DNA of 49,349 nt from Rhizopus sp. PT2906 (GCA_025529335.1 JAMYHX010000321.1:1-49349), one strand, 5' to 3'. Positions 10,937 through 22,779 are shown, counted from the first letter of the stretch. A program made the numbers and translations. Notes: a model not told the origin generated them from the letters alone.

Positions 10937-13900
10937 TTAATGTTTATAGTTTAGCCATATGCTAACACTGTCCGGGCCAACTAAATCCCGAACGGTAGCC
11001 ACCAGTAATTCTAATTCCACAGAGAGCTGTTCCGAGTTCATCATATAAGTACTATAATATGTATATTCCCTTTCGCCTAAATGCTGTACTTTGAACACGT
11101 CCATTCTACGCGCCAGGTTTGTCAATGTACGTCTTGCCTTGGTTGGTCTGACAACATATGGCGGTAAAGGAGACTTGTTGGTCAATGCATCAGAGCTTAA
11201 ATGAAGCGCGGTCAAGTAAGACGCAATCTATACAAAAATATTTTTTAATAGCTTTTAGTGCCTCATTTTCTGTGTACGTATCATACCATCTGTTTTCTTG
11301 CTTGCCATGTATCTTTAACAACCATCATTCTCCATTCAAATGAAATCTTTTGCATGACAAACTCCATTCCAATGATTAAGCCTAATATGTTATCAAGCAC
11401 CTGAAGCAGATAAAGATACTTGTGTGCTGGGAATGTCCCTCGCAACGTAGGTTCAAATCGGCTTTGGTCCAAAAGGACGCGTTCGCCTTTGATTTGTTGA
11501 CGTATACTGTTTGCGATAGCCTGAAACAATGCCTTATCTGCCCGTCGAGTCTCAGGATCTTCGGGTGTGTCTCGAACAAGGAGTGCTAAAAATGTCGAAT
11601 AGAGTGAGCCGAGGTCACCGATGGTGTTTGAAATACGATGCCGTAGTTCAACTCTGCCTGTCCTCGGATATGGAAAGGCACTGATGATAAGTGCAGCAAG
11701 CACACCTACAAGACAGGTCACTGTTCTCTAAATAATGTAAAAATATATTAGTTAAAACGACACAAATAACAAGTATATTCTTACTTGGTAGGTGATGACA
11801 AAGATTGTTGTTTGGTTGTTTCCTTCGTCTAGATTATAAGTGTATCCAAGAACTAATAATAAAGATATGAGTTCTAACTTTTTTATCTCAATAATAATGA
11901 CTTACTCAATGATGTTGTTACTAATGCAAACAAACCACTTGCTTTCCAAAACTTCCCATTGATATAAACCAGCCACCAGGGCAAATTGACGAAAAACGTC
12001 AAAACGATCAGGCCTGGGATAGTACCTCTGGCTATTTCCCAAATGATTATGCTTTGAATTGCACCAATGAACGTTCCTACTGTACGTGTTGCTGTTCTAC
12101 TCAAAATGTTAGAGACAATGGATATATCTTTTTTGATTATTTACGCAAAAAAATTGCTTCCTACTGAAGGACCCATCCAGATGAGAGCCACAACAACAGC
12201 CCACTGTCCACGAGATTCAGAATACCAACCGATAGAGTCTTCGAGAAATGCTGGCAAAGATAGCACTACGACCACGATGATGGCACGAAAGGCAAAGGCA
12301 GCATCAGCAGTATAAATGTATTGAATGATAAAAAGGTACACATTATAAAAGAAATGCTGTCGTTTGGTGGTAGGGTAAGCAGCATCTGGATCGTGATAGT
12401 CCATTGGATCCAACGCGTTCCTCCTCCAGGGATTTATCACTACTTTTTCCAAATGTCCCTGTCTGTGCTCTTCAGGCGTTCGGACCTGTCCGCGGTAAGG
12501 TGTTTCCAATTTATACAATGGCTTCTTTGGTAATTGGCTTTCCAAGTCTACGATAGATGACCGTCGGTGAGTCGCTGCAGACGCTGCAATTACTGTGGCG
12601 CGTCTTCTCAAGCTTTCTTGGATGGCCAGCGGATATGTGGTTCCTGCAATAGCGGCAGGTGTCTCTAGGTCAAAGGATGCTTCTGTCTGATGATCTTGAA
12701 ATAACCATTTGGTAAACGACAGATGCGGCCACCAGAGTTGACGACGACTACGGTTGAGGTCGAGCTCATAGATAAGCGATGTTAATGTGTACAGTAGCTT
12801 TGCAAATGTGTGCAGATTGAACTGAAAGGTGAGCAAAAGAAATAGGATACGTCTGGGCACACCTGTAGATGTATAGAGCTTGTTGAGGCCAACGAGTCTC
12901 TGTTCATGGAATTGACGGATTGCTTCATAAAGAGGAATTGAAGGATCGACGGATGGATCGTAATAAAACGCCTTTTCTTCCTCTTTTTCTTTCTCTGCTC
13001 CCACCTTCCACCGATAATAGTACTTGTAAAAGAAAGGTTTACCTTGATATCGAGGATCCAACGACTGCATGCGCCGTAACCGTTTGACCGATTCCTTAAC
13101 AGCTTCTGAACAGGCGAGTGCCAGATTAATATAAATCGGCCTGACAACATTCAATATCTCGTCATAATCAGTTTTCCAAAAAGTGATCACCTTCATTGAA
13201 TCTTCCCATTGAACCTTTCGTTGCCTCAACTGCTGACTTGAACATGTCGTCTCGTTACTTTCTGTAAATTCTTCTTCTTCACTGTCCGATACCTCCACGG
13301 CCTCTGCTTCTTCTTCATCATCCGTTCCACCATAGTAGCTACGAGGTCTATTTATGTGCATCTCATCATTCTGTTGACTGTCCCGCTCCATCACTTTCTT
13401 TTCTGCATTTCGCATATTTTCCTCCATCGCACGGCTGATACCCAACCCCCTGAGAGGCACATGCAGCTGCTTGATCAAGGTAGTGAGATCACTGACGTCA
13501 GTGGTTGCAATGACGTTGTACGACGGCTCCCTTCGGACCATGCGTTTCTTTTGTATCAAGGTTGAGACAAGGAGATCGACTTTTTTATGTATTACGGCAA
13601 CCGAATCAACATGATGTTCTGACTGTAAAAAGGCGTTGACCTGGTGCTGTGTGATATAATCAAACTCCTCCAACACCTTGATCAATTGTTCAACGTACAC
13701 CCGTGTGCTGTTTTCCGGAAAGAGAAAGAAGACAAGAAAGACGAGGGAAAATCCGACAAGGGTGGGTATTAATGCTTGGAGCTATCGTGAAAAGTTTAGC
13801 AAATGCAGAGCTAACAGATGCTAGAATCAACTTACAGTAGGAGCTGCTGTAAACTCCGAATTTTGAACAGCAGCTGTCAGACTGATGACCATGATCGTGG

Positions 13901-14420
13901 CTGCCAACATACCGCCCACATTTGCCTTCTCTACTCTGACTCGAATGATGCTAAGGAAGAAACAGCCAATGATCAAGAAGAAAATCAAGATGACGCATAC
14001 TTTGGGTTGAGCCATCATCGTGTTCGTCTGATCTCGTACCAGGCTCGACAAAAACGTACCGAGGATAGACCAGGCGGCGACAAGACAGCACATCAGACTG
14101 CCATACACGATGTCCTCTGCTAAAAAACCATACGATTTCGATGGATGCACAAACTCAACTGCGACAGCGGCTAGGATACCACTGGCGCCTGTTAACTGAC
14201 GAATAGGATCGATCAAGAAGAGACCAAAGGCGATCGTGAGCGCAATGTTTGCCTTGACAATCTTGACACAGATCGGCCAGGTCATCGATTTCCAGAAACC
14301 TACCAGTCGTTGCTGGATCGATTCGAGTGGTAGAGGATGACCAGTGGTCGATGATAGTCGAAACCGTGTCTTTGCGTCCAATATCTTGTTCTTTTTTGGT
14401 CGTGCTTTCTTTTTGCTCAT
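10937..14420 (-). CDS. FUSC/ArAE-family multi-pass membrane protein (Bre4-like)
   Basis: Six exons: 14420-13836, 13781-12145, 12099-11906, 11852-11788, 11727-11287 and 11227-10937, 1070 aa. All junctions keep frame and join hydrophobic helices. The N-terminal half (PICVKIVKANIALTIAFGLF and several following segments) fits the ArAE_2_N domain: about six helices, then a large cytosolic region with acidic Asp/Glu runs. The second membrane block contains RTATRTVGTFIGAIQSIIIW, the FUSC-type signature. The C-terminal soluble part after ISAFPYPRTGRVELRHRI matches DUF2421. Fungal members include yeast Bre4, linked to brefeldin A sensitivity; plant and bacterial relatives are aromatic-acid or anion exporters. 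The transported substrate is unknown. The family match is good; the yeast-orthologue assignment is an inference. Confidence 0.85.
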
Positions 14421-14771
14421 GTATTTGAAATTTTTTAAAAGTAGGAAAAAAAAATGGATAAAAGATTAGGAAATGTACACCCATCATATTTATGCAAGAC
14501 AAGCTTTTTTTTCTGGCTCCATTGATTGGCTGAATGCTCTCTGCAATTAAAACTTACAGCAGTTTCATGAGTTTTGCTACAGCAACAGAAAAAAAAACAA
14601 GGGGAAAGAATAGATGGAGAAAACATGCAAATGTAAGATATAGATGCGATCATCTCATTGTGCTATTTTTTATATGTAAAACGCCGATTCTTGTCCCGTT
14701 TCAAACAAAATTACAAATATATGCTTGATGACAACATAATAAAGTATATTTTTACTTTTCCAAATTCTAAA
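14421..14771. promoter_or_regulatory. Promoter of FUSC gene / 3' flank of GDP-mannose transporter
   Basis: A 351-bp spacer between two minus-strand genes. It contains A-rich runs upstream of the FUSC ATG and AT-rich 3' flank of the transporter. No gene is seen. Confidence 0.4.
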
Positions 14772-16130
14772 TTAAGGTTTTCCATGATCTTTCACTGCGT
14801 CTATGTTACTTTGGCTGGATGAAGACATTGGAATGATTTCCTTGTTGTTCTGTGGTGTACTATTGGGTGATGTCTTTGCAACCGAATAAACGATACCGGC
14901 AATGAAACCTAAGAGTCTTTAGTTATTTGAAGTAAATATATATATATATATATAAATCCAACTTACCAACTATAATTGCAGTAACATTTCCAAATGTAGC
15001 AGGATCACCAAAGAACAAGATACCAGAGGCAGCAATAGGTAACTTATTTAAAGCGCCTACCATGGAATAAGTAGTAGAAGATGTCGTACGTACACACCAA
15101 GCAGAAGCATATGACATGGCAAATGCAGATGCACCTGAAAAGATCATGGCCATCACCACTTGTTGACGTATATCACTAGGGCTATTGAAATATTAGATCT
15201 CTCTAATTTAAATCAATAACCTATACTTACAAATTGATTGCTAAGTTTTCTGCTGACCAATCTTCAAAGATTAAACTAGGAATGATGAGAAATGGGATAG
15301 AAAGGATGTTGTTATAAAAGACAGTATCAAAATCTTTAAAATTGGTCAACTTGATTCTCTTTCTCATATAAAGGACAAATGCTGCTGATGTGATACAGTT
15401 GGTTGCCATCCAAAAATAGCCGGCAATAGTTGTATCCAATTGCACTATTTCTGATAATGTTTCACTAATATCCGTCCATCCAGCAATGACAGAAGATAAG
15501 ACCTGTAAGAGACGTCAGAAAGTTTTTCTATCTTTGATCTGTCTTTTAGTTACCATCAATCCAAACGAGGCCAGCATCAGATGAGTGACTCTACCGCCAA
15601 ACCAAAGCACCTCACCATAGGCAATAAGGATAATAGTCAAATTTTTAAAAATAGTGTAGATTGGGATACGAAGGTACTGAAGCGCCTTTGAGCCTGTATA
15701 TATCATACCAACCAGTGATACTGCCACAGGTAACCATTTACGTGCTTCGTCTTTGTCAAAATCACGGAACTTGATAAGGTTGAAAAACTTGAAGACGACT
15801 AATAGGAACACTGTGACCAAGTTCTGTATTAAAAAAAAAAGTTAGTTTATGTATATTATTATTATTATTAGTTATTATTATCATTACCTGAATTGTTAAT
15901 AGTAAAAAGTTCATATTGAATTCATAACCACTCAAGACATACTTGTTAGTCACTGTCATCAATATAGAAGCAAAGCAATAACTGGCAATGGGTAGAATGG
16001 CTCTGGCAGTAGGGGATAATTTGATACCAGATGGTGCAACTACTGTTTGCTGATTATGACCGTAATGACTGTTTTCAGCTTCTTCTTGATCAATGACTAC
16101 TTTATATTCCTTGGCCTTATCGTCTCCCAT
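14772..16130 (-). CDS. VRG4: GDP-mannose transporter, Golgi (Vrg4 family)
   Basis: Imports GDP-mannose into the Golgi lumen in exchange for GMP, for protein and lipid mannosylation. Five exons: 16130-15888, 15823-15554, 15502-15231, 15181-14967 and 14908-14772, 378 aa. Family hallmarks are intact: FKNLTIILIAYGEVLWFGG in the middle, FYNN (in DTVFYNNILSIPFLI) and GALNK (in MVGALNKLPIAASG), the last two being nucleotide-sugar recognition motifs of this family. About ten hydrophobic helices are spread over the chain. The start at MGDDKAKEYK is chosen because the further in-frame extension to 16211 is unconserved, hydrophobic and T-rich, as a 5' leader would be. The tail is Ser- and Asn-rich, slightly longer than in yeast. 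Confidence 0.95.
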
Positions 16131-16635
16131 TGCTGTGTCTGTAAAGCGGGAAGAAAAAAAGAGACTAAAATGAATAAGAATAGGCAGAAAGCGGTAAAAA
16201 AAAGACAACAAAAAGATCTGAGTTTTATTTGAAAGTGATCGCCCAACAAAAAGCCCAGAGTGTGCACCCCCTCGCCTTGATCATTTTGATAAACTGTAAA
16301 CAATGACTTGAAAAAGATGTCATACTACCTAAAATTAGACAGTGTAACTTTTTTGAGCATTTCTTTGGATGTAAAATGTAGAATAGACAAAAGAATTATT
16401 GTTGTGGAAGTTTGATTTTAGACAAATCTTAGTTCAAAGATGGTTTATATAGAAACATCCATAATTACTATCCAAAAGGGGAAAATGCCGTGTTTAATAT
16501 TGATTTCGAAGCATAAATGATTGACAGGCACTAATTTGTATATTGTATCCAGTTTCACTAAACAGTGGAGGTAGATGACGAAACAATCAAGATATTCTAA
16601 AACCGCTGAAAGTCAAGTTAATCCCAATTACCTTG
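16131..16635. promoter_or_regulatory. Upstream region of GDP-mannose transporter
   Basis: AT-rich promoter side of the transporter gene, bounded on the right by a transposase relic. No gene is seen. Confidence 0.35.
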
Positions 16636-16972
16636 TGGACTGATGATATCAGCAAGAAAACGAATCCATATGGAGCCAACTTGATGAACACTGCTGAGAT
16701 GGATATGAAGGAGAGGAACAAGTATGATAGCCAGATTATTATCTTTTCATTTGTACTCATATCAAATTGGATGTAGTGGGCTTAACTGTCCTGTTTCTCA
16801 GGATTTAGATGCTCTCTAGATATCTGGTATTATATTCATGATATTACAGTGGGTGAAGATATCCTTGTCTTTCCTCCTGTTCTCTTCATTGCTGGTGATA
16901 GTGTGCACCATGTTGAGCTTTGTTTAAGCAGAGTATCTCGTGTTGTGTGTTCCTGTCGCCATTGTGTTTAGC
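16636..16972 (+). pseudogene. DDE transposase relic, KDZ/Plavaka-like
   Basis: One plus-strand frame carries two blocks recalling the large fungal transposases of the Kyakuja-Dileera-Zisupton/Plavaka group. The first is WTDDISKKTNPYGANLMN followed by KERNKYDSQIIIFSF, like the usual DDTSGN...KWNKFDSW segment. The second, about 190 nt further in the same frame, is GEDILVFPPVLFIAGDSVHH ending VVCSCRHC, like the usual VLVIAPVLCxxADNPR...CRxC segment. Two stop codons separate them and another follows, and no upstream or downstream domains are found. This is a short decayed internal piece. The frame agreement of the two blocks supports it; the family call rests on pattern memory. Confidence 0.5.
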
Positions 16973-17684
16973 AAATTGATCCTCATTAAATGCGTGATAT
17001 CCTTTTCAATTGACTTTTCATAAAGAATTTCTATTAATGACATTTGAGGCAAAGAGAAAGAGCTAGGACGAGTCGGATAAAGTACAATGTGTCTTAATAT
17101 TTACAAACTTGATTGATGCATTCAATGCATTAGTACATACAGCACTCGTAGGCAGTAACAGCATGTTAAAAGAACTACAATATTGACCACAAAACACGCT
17201 CATAGAATGCGTCATGCTCAATTCTTGTTGGTCATAAGCAATCCTGTTTATTTTTTCTTCATAACAAAAGAAGCTTTGTCGGTGTGTACCTGTGATTATT
17301 CTTTTTACTATCATTCGTCTATATCACCAACATTACTCTTTTAGATTTGGGAGTGGCCTTTAATTTTTAAAATGTGCGTTTCGTGCTTCATGGTTTCGTG
17401 TCTGGCCAATAAAAGTTTATTCGGGGGAGAGTGAGACTGATGATGGTTTTTTTGTTAAATATGTAAATGGGTGGGTGTTAAAACTACTTGGTTAAAATAG
17501 TGGCTGATTTCATAGTGTAAGCGAAACATCACTTGTTCAAGAGAAAGCAAACATAGTTTGACATGCAAAATGTGTATCATGAAATACTTATTTAAACGTA
17601 CTATGTGTCTTGATTTTTTGGACTGTTCTTTTTAATTTGAGAAGGAGGGCAAAAGCGAATTTCTCTTCTTTAATAATAAAAAAG
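16973..17684. promoter_or_regulatory. Upstream region of NCA2
   Basis: Intergenic, AT-rich, with possible further decayed transposase sequence near 17040-17075. The minus-strand frame at 17314-17063 has no protein-like features. It contains the promoter of NCA2. Confidence 0.35.
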
Positions 17685-19908
17685 ATGGATACTTTTATTA
17701 GTGAACATATAAAGCAACTTGACGCGTCTCTTGATACAACATTCACAAAGCACGTACAAGAGTACAGCTCGGTTCAGCAGATAAGCGATAACTTGTTAAA
17801 GTCAACACAAGCCCTTGACCTTTCGTCATTACCATCTCTAGAACACATTCGAGACAACTTGGTGACATTGACACAGCTTCGAGAAAACGAAAGAACTGAC
17901 ACAGATTTAGAGTGGCTATTTATTGCCAAGTGTACGTTGGCTGTCTATGGATACGTTTTCTCAGATGTGTTGAACTTGACACTTCCTGTGTCTGAATCGA
18001 TCGATTATTGGAATGGAATCGAGGGTAGCACCTGGCAGGAAACATACTATGCCTTACAAAGTAAACCCTCATTAAGCTTATACAAAAGAAGAGACTAATT
18101 CATTCTTAATAAGCCATTCCTTTTCGTCTTTACTCACTTGCTAAGGACGCAGCCCGCCATATTTCCAATTCAGTCGATATGCAATCACTATTCACCTCTT
18201 CTGATTACTTGCTGACACAGCTATTTCCAATTCACAGCAGAAAATCACTTGATGCTCGTAAATTCTTTGGCTCGCTTCAACGTCGTCCCTTTCTATTGCA
18301 AATGATTCATGAAGAGATTCGATTCAAGAGAAAAGCCTTGGAAAAATTCCGTTCTGAACAAGCAGCCAATTTAGGCATGCTGCTGACCGCGTCTCCTCAG
18401 TTCAATAACTCGGCAGAAGGAAAAACGTTTGGACAGTCGGTCGGATCTCAAGTGAACCAGAGTGTACAAATGCTATCATTTCTCCTGAATCCAGATACGA
18501 CAATTAATCAGGCGTCGATGCTAACCTCTCTTGCTGACACCTCAAAGGAGGCAGCGATCGATAACGTCGTTGATGCTCTCACGCGTATCATTCATCAATG
18601 GCCTAACGCCCGCAAGAGATACGTTGCGGCCGTACAAGAGTCATATGGTAAACCCTCTAGACTGACGCGATATTGGATTCCGGCCGTCCTTTCTTATTTT
18701 CTTGGCCAGATCGCCCTTCGATATGCTCTAAACCGAAAGGAGGATATTGTCCGGTGCGTGGGGGAACTTGGAAACACAGCGCATGATTTCTTAATTAATT
18801 GGATTTGGGAACCTGTGAAGAAAGTTTGGGAAACGATCAGGTTGAAGGACCAGCAGCTGAGACTTTTGAGCAAGCAGGGATTACAAAGTGATTTAGAGGT
18901 ATGTATATTTGTAATTGTGATCGCACGCTTGTGTGTGTGTGTATATACCTAAGGAAAGTGCTAAATTTTATAAAGTCATTGGAACGAATGGTTATTGGGT
19001 TTGCAAAAGATAATCTACATTGGACAGAAGGCGATCTTGCTAAACTGGCAGAAGACATTCGGGAAGGAGATATTTCAGTTGTATTGAGAGAGTATGAAAA
19101 AGAGATAAAGGTAAGCAGTGAATTGTATTTGTTATGTTTAAAAGCTTATCTCCATATTTTAATAGAGTCCTTTGAAAAACGCTGTTCTTGGTATATAAAG
19201 AAAGAATTTAAAAGAAAGATGTTGATTCTAGCTTATATAGGCGACTTACTTCAGACCATTCTTATTCAAGTACAGAAAACAAAGGTGGACGTTGATTTAG
19301 CAATGTCTGCTCTAGACAAGTTGCTTCGATCCAACGAGCTTAATTTTGCCTTCTTAGGTTCGTGTGACATATAATTTCTATTGATTGTATTTAAATAATG
19401 AAAATATAGCTGTTGCGCCTTCCATGTTGCTCACATGGGCATCGGCCTCATGGTTAAAAGGCTTAATAGAGGGAAGAACGAAACAGCGTATTGCTAAAGC
19501 TGGATTACCTATCCGTGAAACACTCAGGTATATATTATCCTCTCCTTAAACCTATGTGTCTGACCACGTTTTTTTTTTTAAAAAAAAAAAAAAAGACGTA
19601 TCGAAAGACAATTGATTATCAGAACACCACCACAGCAGCTAAGTGAGTGGCATATGAGTGCATCTCAAGCATGGCGACAGGAAATGAAGACAAATGATGA
19701 AAATATGCTACAAGCAGACTGTGAAACCCAAGGACTGTTGTTATGTGAAGTTCATTTATTACGAGCCTATGCCTCAACGTTACCCAGTCGAAATAACACA
19801 CGGGCGAGGTTTTTAGAGGATATTCGAGACTTGGAAAACCCAAATTTGAGTAATGCTCAAAAGATACAAACTATTGCTCGTATGAGTCGATTCTGGAAGT
19901 TTATCTAA
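17685..19908 (+). CDS. NCA2: Nca2, mitochondrial ATP synthase expression factor
   Basis: Nca2 family proteins are mitochondrial membrane proteins; in yeast Nca2 affects expression of mtDNA-encoded Atp6/Atp8. Seven exons: 17685-18060, 18114-18898, 18976-19110, 19166-19190, 19241-19357, 19410-19527 and 19596-19908, 622 aa. The first join restores LQTIPFRLYSLAKDAA, the expected family segment. Also seen are RRPFLLQMIHEEIRFKRKAL, a hydrophobic stretch WIPAVLSYFLGQIALRYAL, SLERMVIGFAKDN, GDLLQTILIQVQKTKVDVDL, SALDKLLRSNELNFAFLAVA, a second membrane part WASASWLKGLIEG, and RRIERQLI. Exon 4 is only 25 nt. The donor of intron 5 (GTTCGTG) is weak, but the protein join AFLAVAPSM is right for the family. 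A T11-A15 tract precedes the last acceptor. Length is typical. Confidence 0.93.
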
Positions 19909-20004
19909 GTCGTCTCTCCTATACTTGACTCCTTATTTTATATCTTTTTTATAAAACTGTGTATCCTTTTTTTTTTCTGTTCCCTGCATTTTATTTTATA
20001 TCAA

Positions 20005-20324
20005 ATGAAACATTTCGCCACAGCCTTCTTTATTTGTCTTGTATTCATCACTTTAACCCGAGCAAGACCCATTGACGGAGTCACGACGAATACGGTACCA
20101 GGAAAAGGCCACAGTCATAATTTCAAACACACCGAGACTACAGTCTATACCGTAGGCTCAGACGATGGTACAACGATGGAGGTAGGGTGATGAAAAAAAA
20201 ATGAAAATAACAAGAAGGCTAAATATGAACAATATAGTTTACTGATGCGGATGTAGCGAATTTTCCCGAGTTGGAACGAGTGATGACCGAAAGTAACCAA
20301 GTTTATCAGAGCGATTCTATCTGA
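20005..20324 (+). CDS. Small secreted protein, 87 aa
   Basis: Two exons, 20005-20181 and 20238-20324. Intron 1 (GTAGGG...AATATAG) has a poor donor but joins GTTMEFTDADVANFPELERV in frame. Without splicing the frame stops after GTTMEVG. A clear signal peptide MKHFATAFFICLVFITLTRA is followed by a mature part of about 65 aa that has no cysteines and is polar (His, Thr, Asp, Glu). It starts 96 bp after the NCA2 stop on the same strand. I do not recognise a family; it could be a secreted peptide or effector-like protein. The signal peptide is seen; function is unknown. Confidence 0.65.
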
Positions 20325-21000
20325 GGCTCAATAAATAAGTGTACGGTTAAACAATCTTTTTATTAAACCCAAGTGGGCACAGTATTTTTACGAGCGTAGC
20401 GAGTCGGAAGCGGTTAGTAGTATTTTTATACTGAAATTGCCTGGGCAAGTTCAACAAAGTGGGGTATATAATGTGGTGGGGGTGAGAAGGTCCTGGTGGA
20501 GGAGGGAGAAATCATACAATCTAATAGGTGTAGGTAGAGGGGAATAAAACCAATCGTTATAATCGGTAGGCTAAGACTTGATGATGTTAGGGTTCATGTT
20601 TATTTCAACCTGGGCGGGTACCGCAATTATTCATAATTTGTTTATTTCCAACGACCAACAACCGAGAACCATAGAAAGTGGCATTAAAACCCTCAAGAGC
20701 AAGCTACTGAGAGCGGTTCCGTGGGATTCGAATGCAGAACTTTGGCTACAAATCATAGATTTTGGTTCTTTGTTGATCAAACTGACAACATAAAAAAAAT
20801 TAAAATACAGTAATGACCATATTTCTTTCTTCTTGAAAGACAAAATTCATATTCTACATCAAGAACATGGAAGGACATCTGTTCTTTGAACAAGTATAGC
20901 TTGACGTTGCACATTGAAAAGGTTTGTTGACGATATTACAGGTTGTGCCTAAAGGTAACCTTCTCTTAGGTTTCCTCGTGCGCGTAGTATACACTTTCTT
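20325..21000. other. Intergenic, repeat-like, no gene
   Basis: G-rich and AT-rich patches with no convincing gene. The frames at 20578-20793 (+) and 20843-20631 (-) show no domain. The stretch around 20388-20410 (ACGAGCGTAGCGAGT) looks like a dispersed-repeat word, but its family is unknown to me. Confidence 0.3.
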
Positions 21001-21004
21001 ATAC

Positions 21005-21052
21005 GCACGAAAAAATTAGCTAATTCATTTTTTTTCGTGAATTTTTTCGTGC
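21005..21052. repeat. Perfect 13-bp inverted repeat (hairpin)
   Basis: GCACGAAAAAATT at 21005-21017 is repeated in exact inverse at 21040-21052 with a 22-nt AT-rich loop. Just outside, TCGTGCGCGTAGT (about 20976) and TCGTGCATGTAGT (about 21048) form a nearly matching direct pair. The layout resembles the remains of a small MITE or a transposon end. Confidence 0.6.
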
Positions 21053-21099
21053 ATGTAGTGTTTCCCTTATTTTTTGATCCATAATATTAGGACGGTGAC

Positions 21100-22010
21100 C
21101 GAGATGAAGCATGCGCCTGCCTAGCAGTATCATAGCAAATTTTAGCCCTGTTACAAGACAATACTGTCCTTAATCCTATCAACAGAATTTTGTTATCCGT
21201 CCGATACATGTAAGTTTTTAGGCTCTGAAAACATCACGTCTAGTTCTAAATTATTAATAGGATGGAGAGGCTGCCACGCAGAATCATTGAAGATGGACCC
21301 AAGGAAACGGAACTTATTATCCGACATTTGGAAGCGATTTCAATCCTCTTTTTGAAGACTTGGATAATAATATAGCATTTCGATAGTAATTGAAAATTTT
21401 GGCTGGGATAAAAAAGGATATAATGGAGAGAGGACAGTTTGATATTCATAACTTAATTGAATAGGACATCTGTCAGTGATGAAGAAAAACAATCCAATGT
21501 ACGACCTGATGCATTAATTAATATAACTTATGGAGCAATGTTGGGTGACCGAATTGGTTGCAGAAAAGTGAAAGAGCAGTAACAGGCCCCCAATTACCGG
21601 CTGGTTGGTATCGATCTGGTGCGTGTTGCAACTTTGGCCAAAGATGCTTCTGATAAACACAAGTTGAAATCTACTCTTGCTTTCCTTGTAGCTGGTAAAA
21701 TATTAGTTGCATTCTATAGATCTATAACATTCTCATTCTGTATTATCACATGAGCAAAAATGCTACGTTCTACATCATTGATCGCGCCAAAACAGACCTC
21801 TATATTATGCGTGTAATTGCTCATATCTAACTTCCATGTAGCCTTGATCAAGCACCACTTTTTATTTTGCAATTGAACAAAGCTATCAACGTCATTAGTT
21901 GCTTTCAGAGTGTAGAAAAAGGCGATAACCACAACTATGCCCAAAATCCTGTAACATTGACTGATCACAGTATGCACCAGATCATTGACTCCAAAATCTC
22001 AAAAAAAAAA
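21100..22010 (+). pseudogene. Decayed Mucorales repeat-family protein
   Basis: Plus-strand pieces in shifting frames: GTYYPTFGSDFNPLFEDLDN (about 21313-21390), then RTSVSDEEKQSNVRPDALIN and YGAMLGDRIGCRKVKEQ (about 21463-21582), one stop, then NYRLVGIDLVRVATLAKDAS and KSTLAFLVAGK (to about 21700), then YYHMSKNATFYIIDRAKTDL and QSVEKGDNHNYAQNP. The order (Y..FxPLFxD, RPDA, GE/GD..K, DLVRxAxxAKDA, LxFLVxG) fits a multicopy protein family of unknown function that I associate with Mucorales transposon-rich DNA. Several frameshifts and stops make it a pseudogene. The minus-strand frame at 21977-21714 is its shadow. The family assignment is from memory. Confidence 0.5.
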
Positions 22011-22777
22011 AGAAAAGCAATATCTAGCCATTATAGCCATTAATCATTATCATGATCTTGTTCATTATATGAATATATCTTCCGGTCTGCCATGCACGTA
22101 GTATTTTAAGATAGATCAAAATATATCAAAAATATTAAGAATAGTAAATAAAACAGAGACTGTGTTTGGGGATGTATACATTGTATAGACAAGTTTATAG
22201 CTACTAAGCTATTAGGATATATATGTTTATTGATATAGTATCGACCTAGCTGAATCATCACAATACAGATACCATCAAAGTTGGGAGGTTTGGAGCTTTT
22301 GTTGCAGCTCCGTGCTCTTTGTATCTCAAACGGTTTTCTCTCTTGTTTATGGGTGGCTTCTTTGTGTATATTGTGCATTTTTGTTAACAGCGTTTGCTTT
22401 AAAAGAAAATACAATGTTCTGCTTTGGTATCTGTATCTTTTAGATCATTCAGGTAAGATTGCTTTTGTATATTTTATGTTCTAGACAACATTCTCTGACT
22501 ATCGTTTATTACTTTAATAACTGGTTTTTGATTGAAGTGTTTTACAATCTCTCATATAATATCGATCGTTGTTTGTGTATTGAAGTTAGATATTAGCTTA
22601 AAAACAACACTGAAACATGCAAGGATGGCTTGCGCTCTTTTTCGGTTCCAGGAAACTTTAATGATAGCACACAACAATCGCCCAATGTCATCACTCAGTT
22701 TTTCAATTATAGTCCCAAAGATCATTGCGCGGGACATTTTTTAGCGAGAAGACTAAAATATGTTTTTCGATGCTTTC
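22011..22777. other. AT-rich intergenic, no gene
   Basis: Nothing recognisable. Short frames on both strands have no domains. An extra partial copy of the transposon end word (AGACTAAAAT) lies at about 22750-22759. Confidence 0.3.
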
Positions 22778-22779
22778 TA

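Noticed and set aside
16131..16211. Longer N-terminus for the GDP-mannose transporter (start at 16211)
   Set aside because: The extra 27 residues are T-run-derived, hydrophobic and unlike family members; MGDDKAKEYK is a better start.
20700..20770. GGGATTCGAATGCAGAAC looks like the 3' part of a minus-strand tRNA
   Set aside because: The five bases on each side of the TTCGAAT loop do not pair as a T stem, and no matching acceptor, D or anticodon arms were found.
21714..21977. 87-aa minus-strand frame with a hydrophobic start
   Set aside because: The plus strand over the same bases gives the better-supported relic, so this is its shadow.
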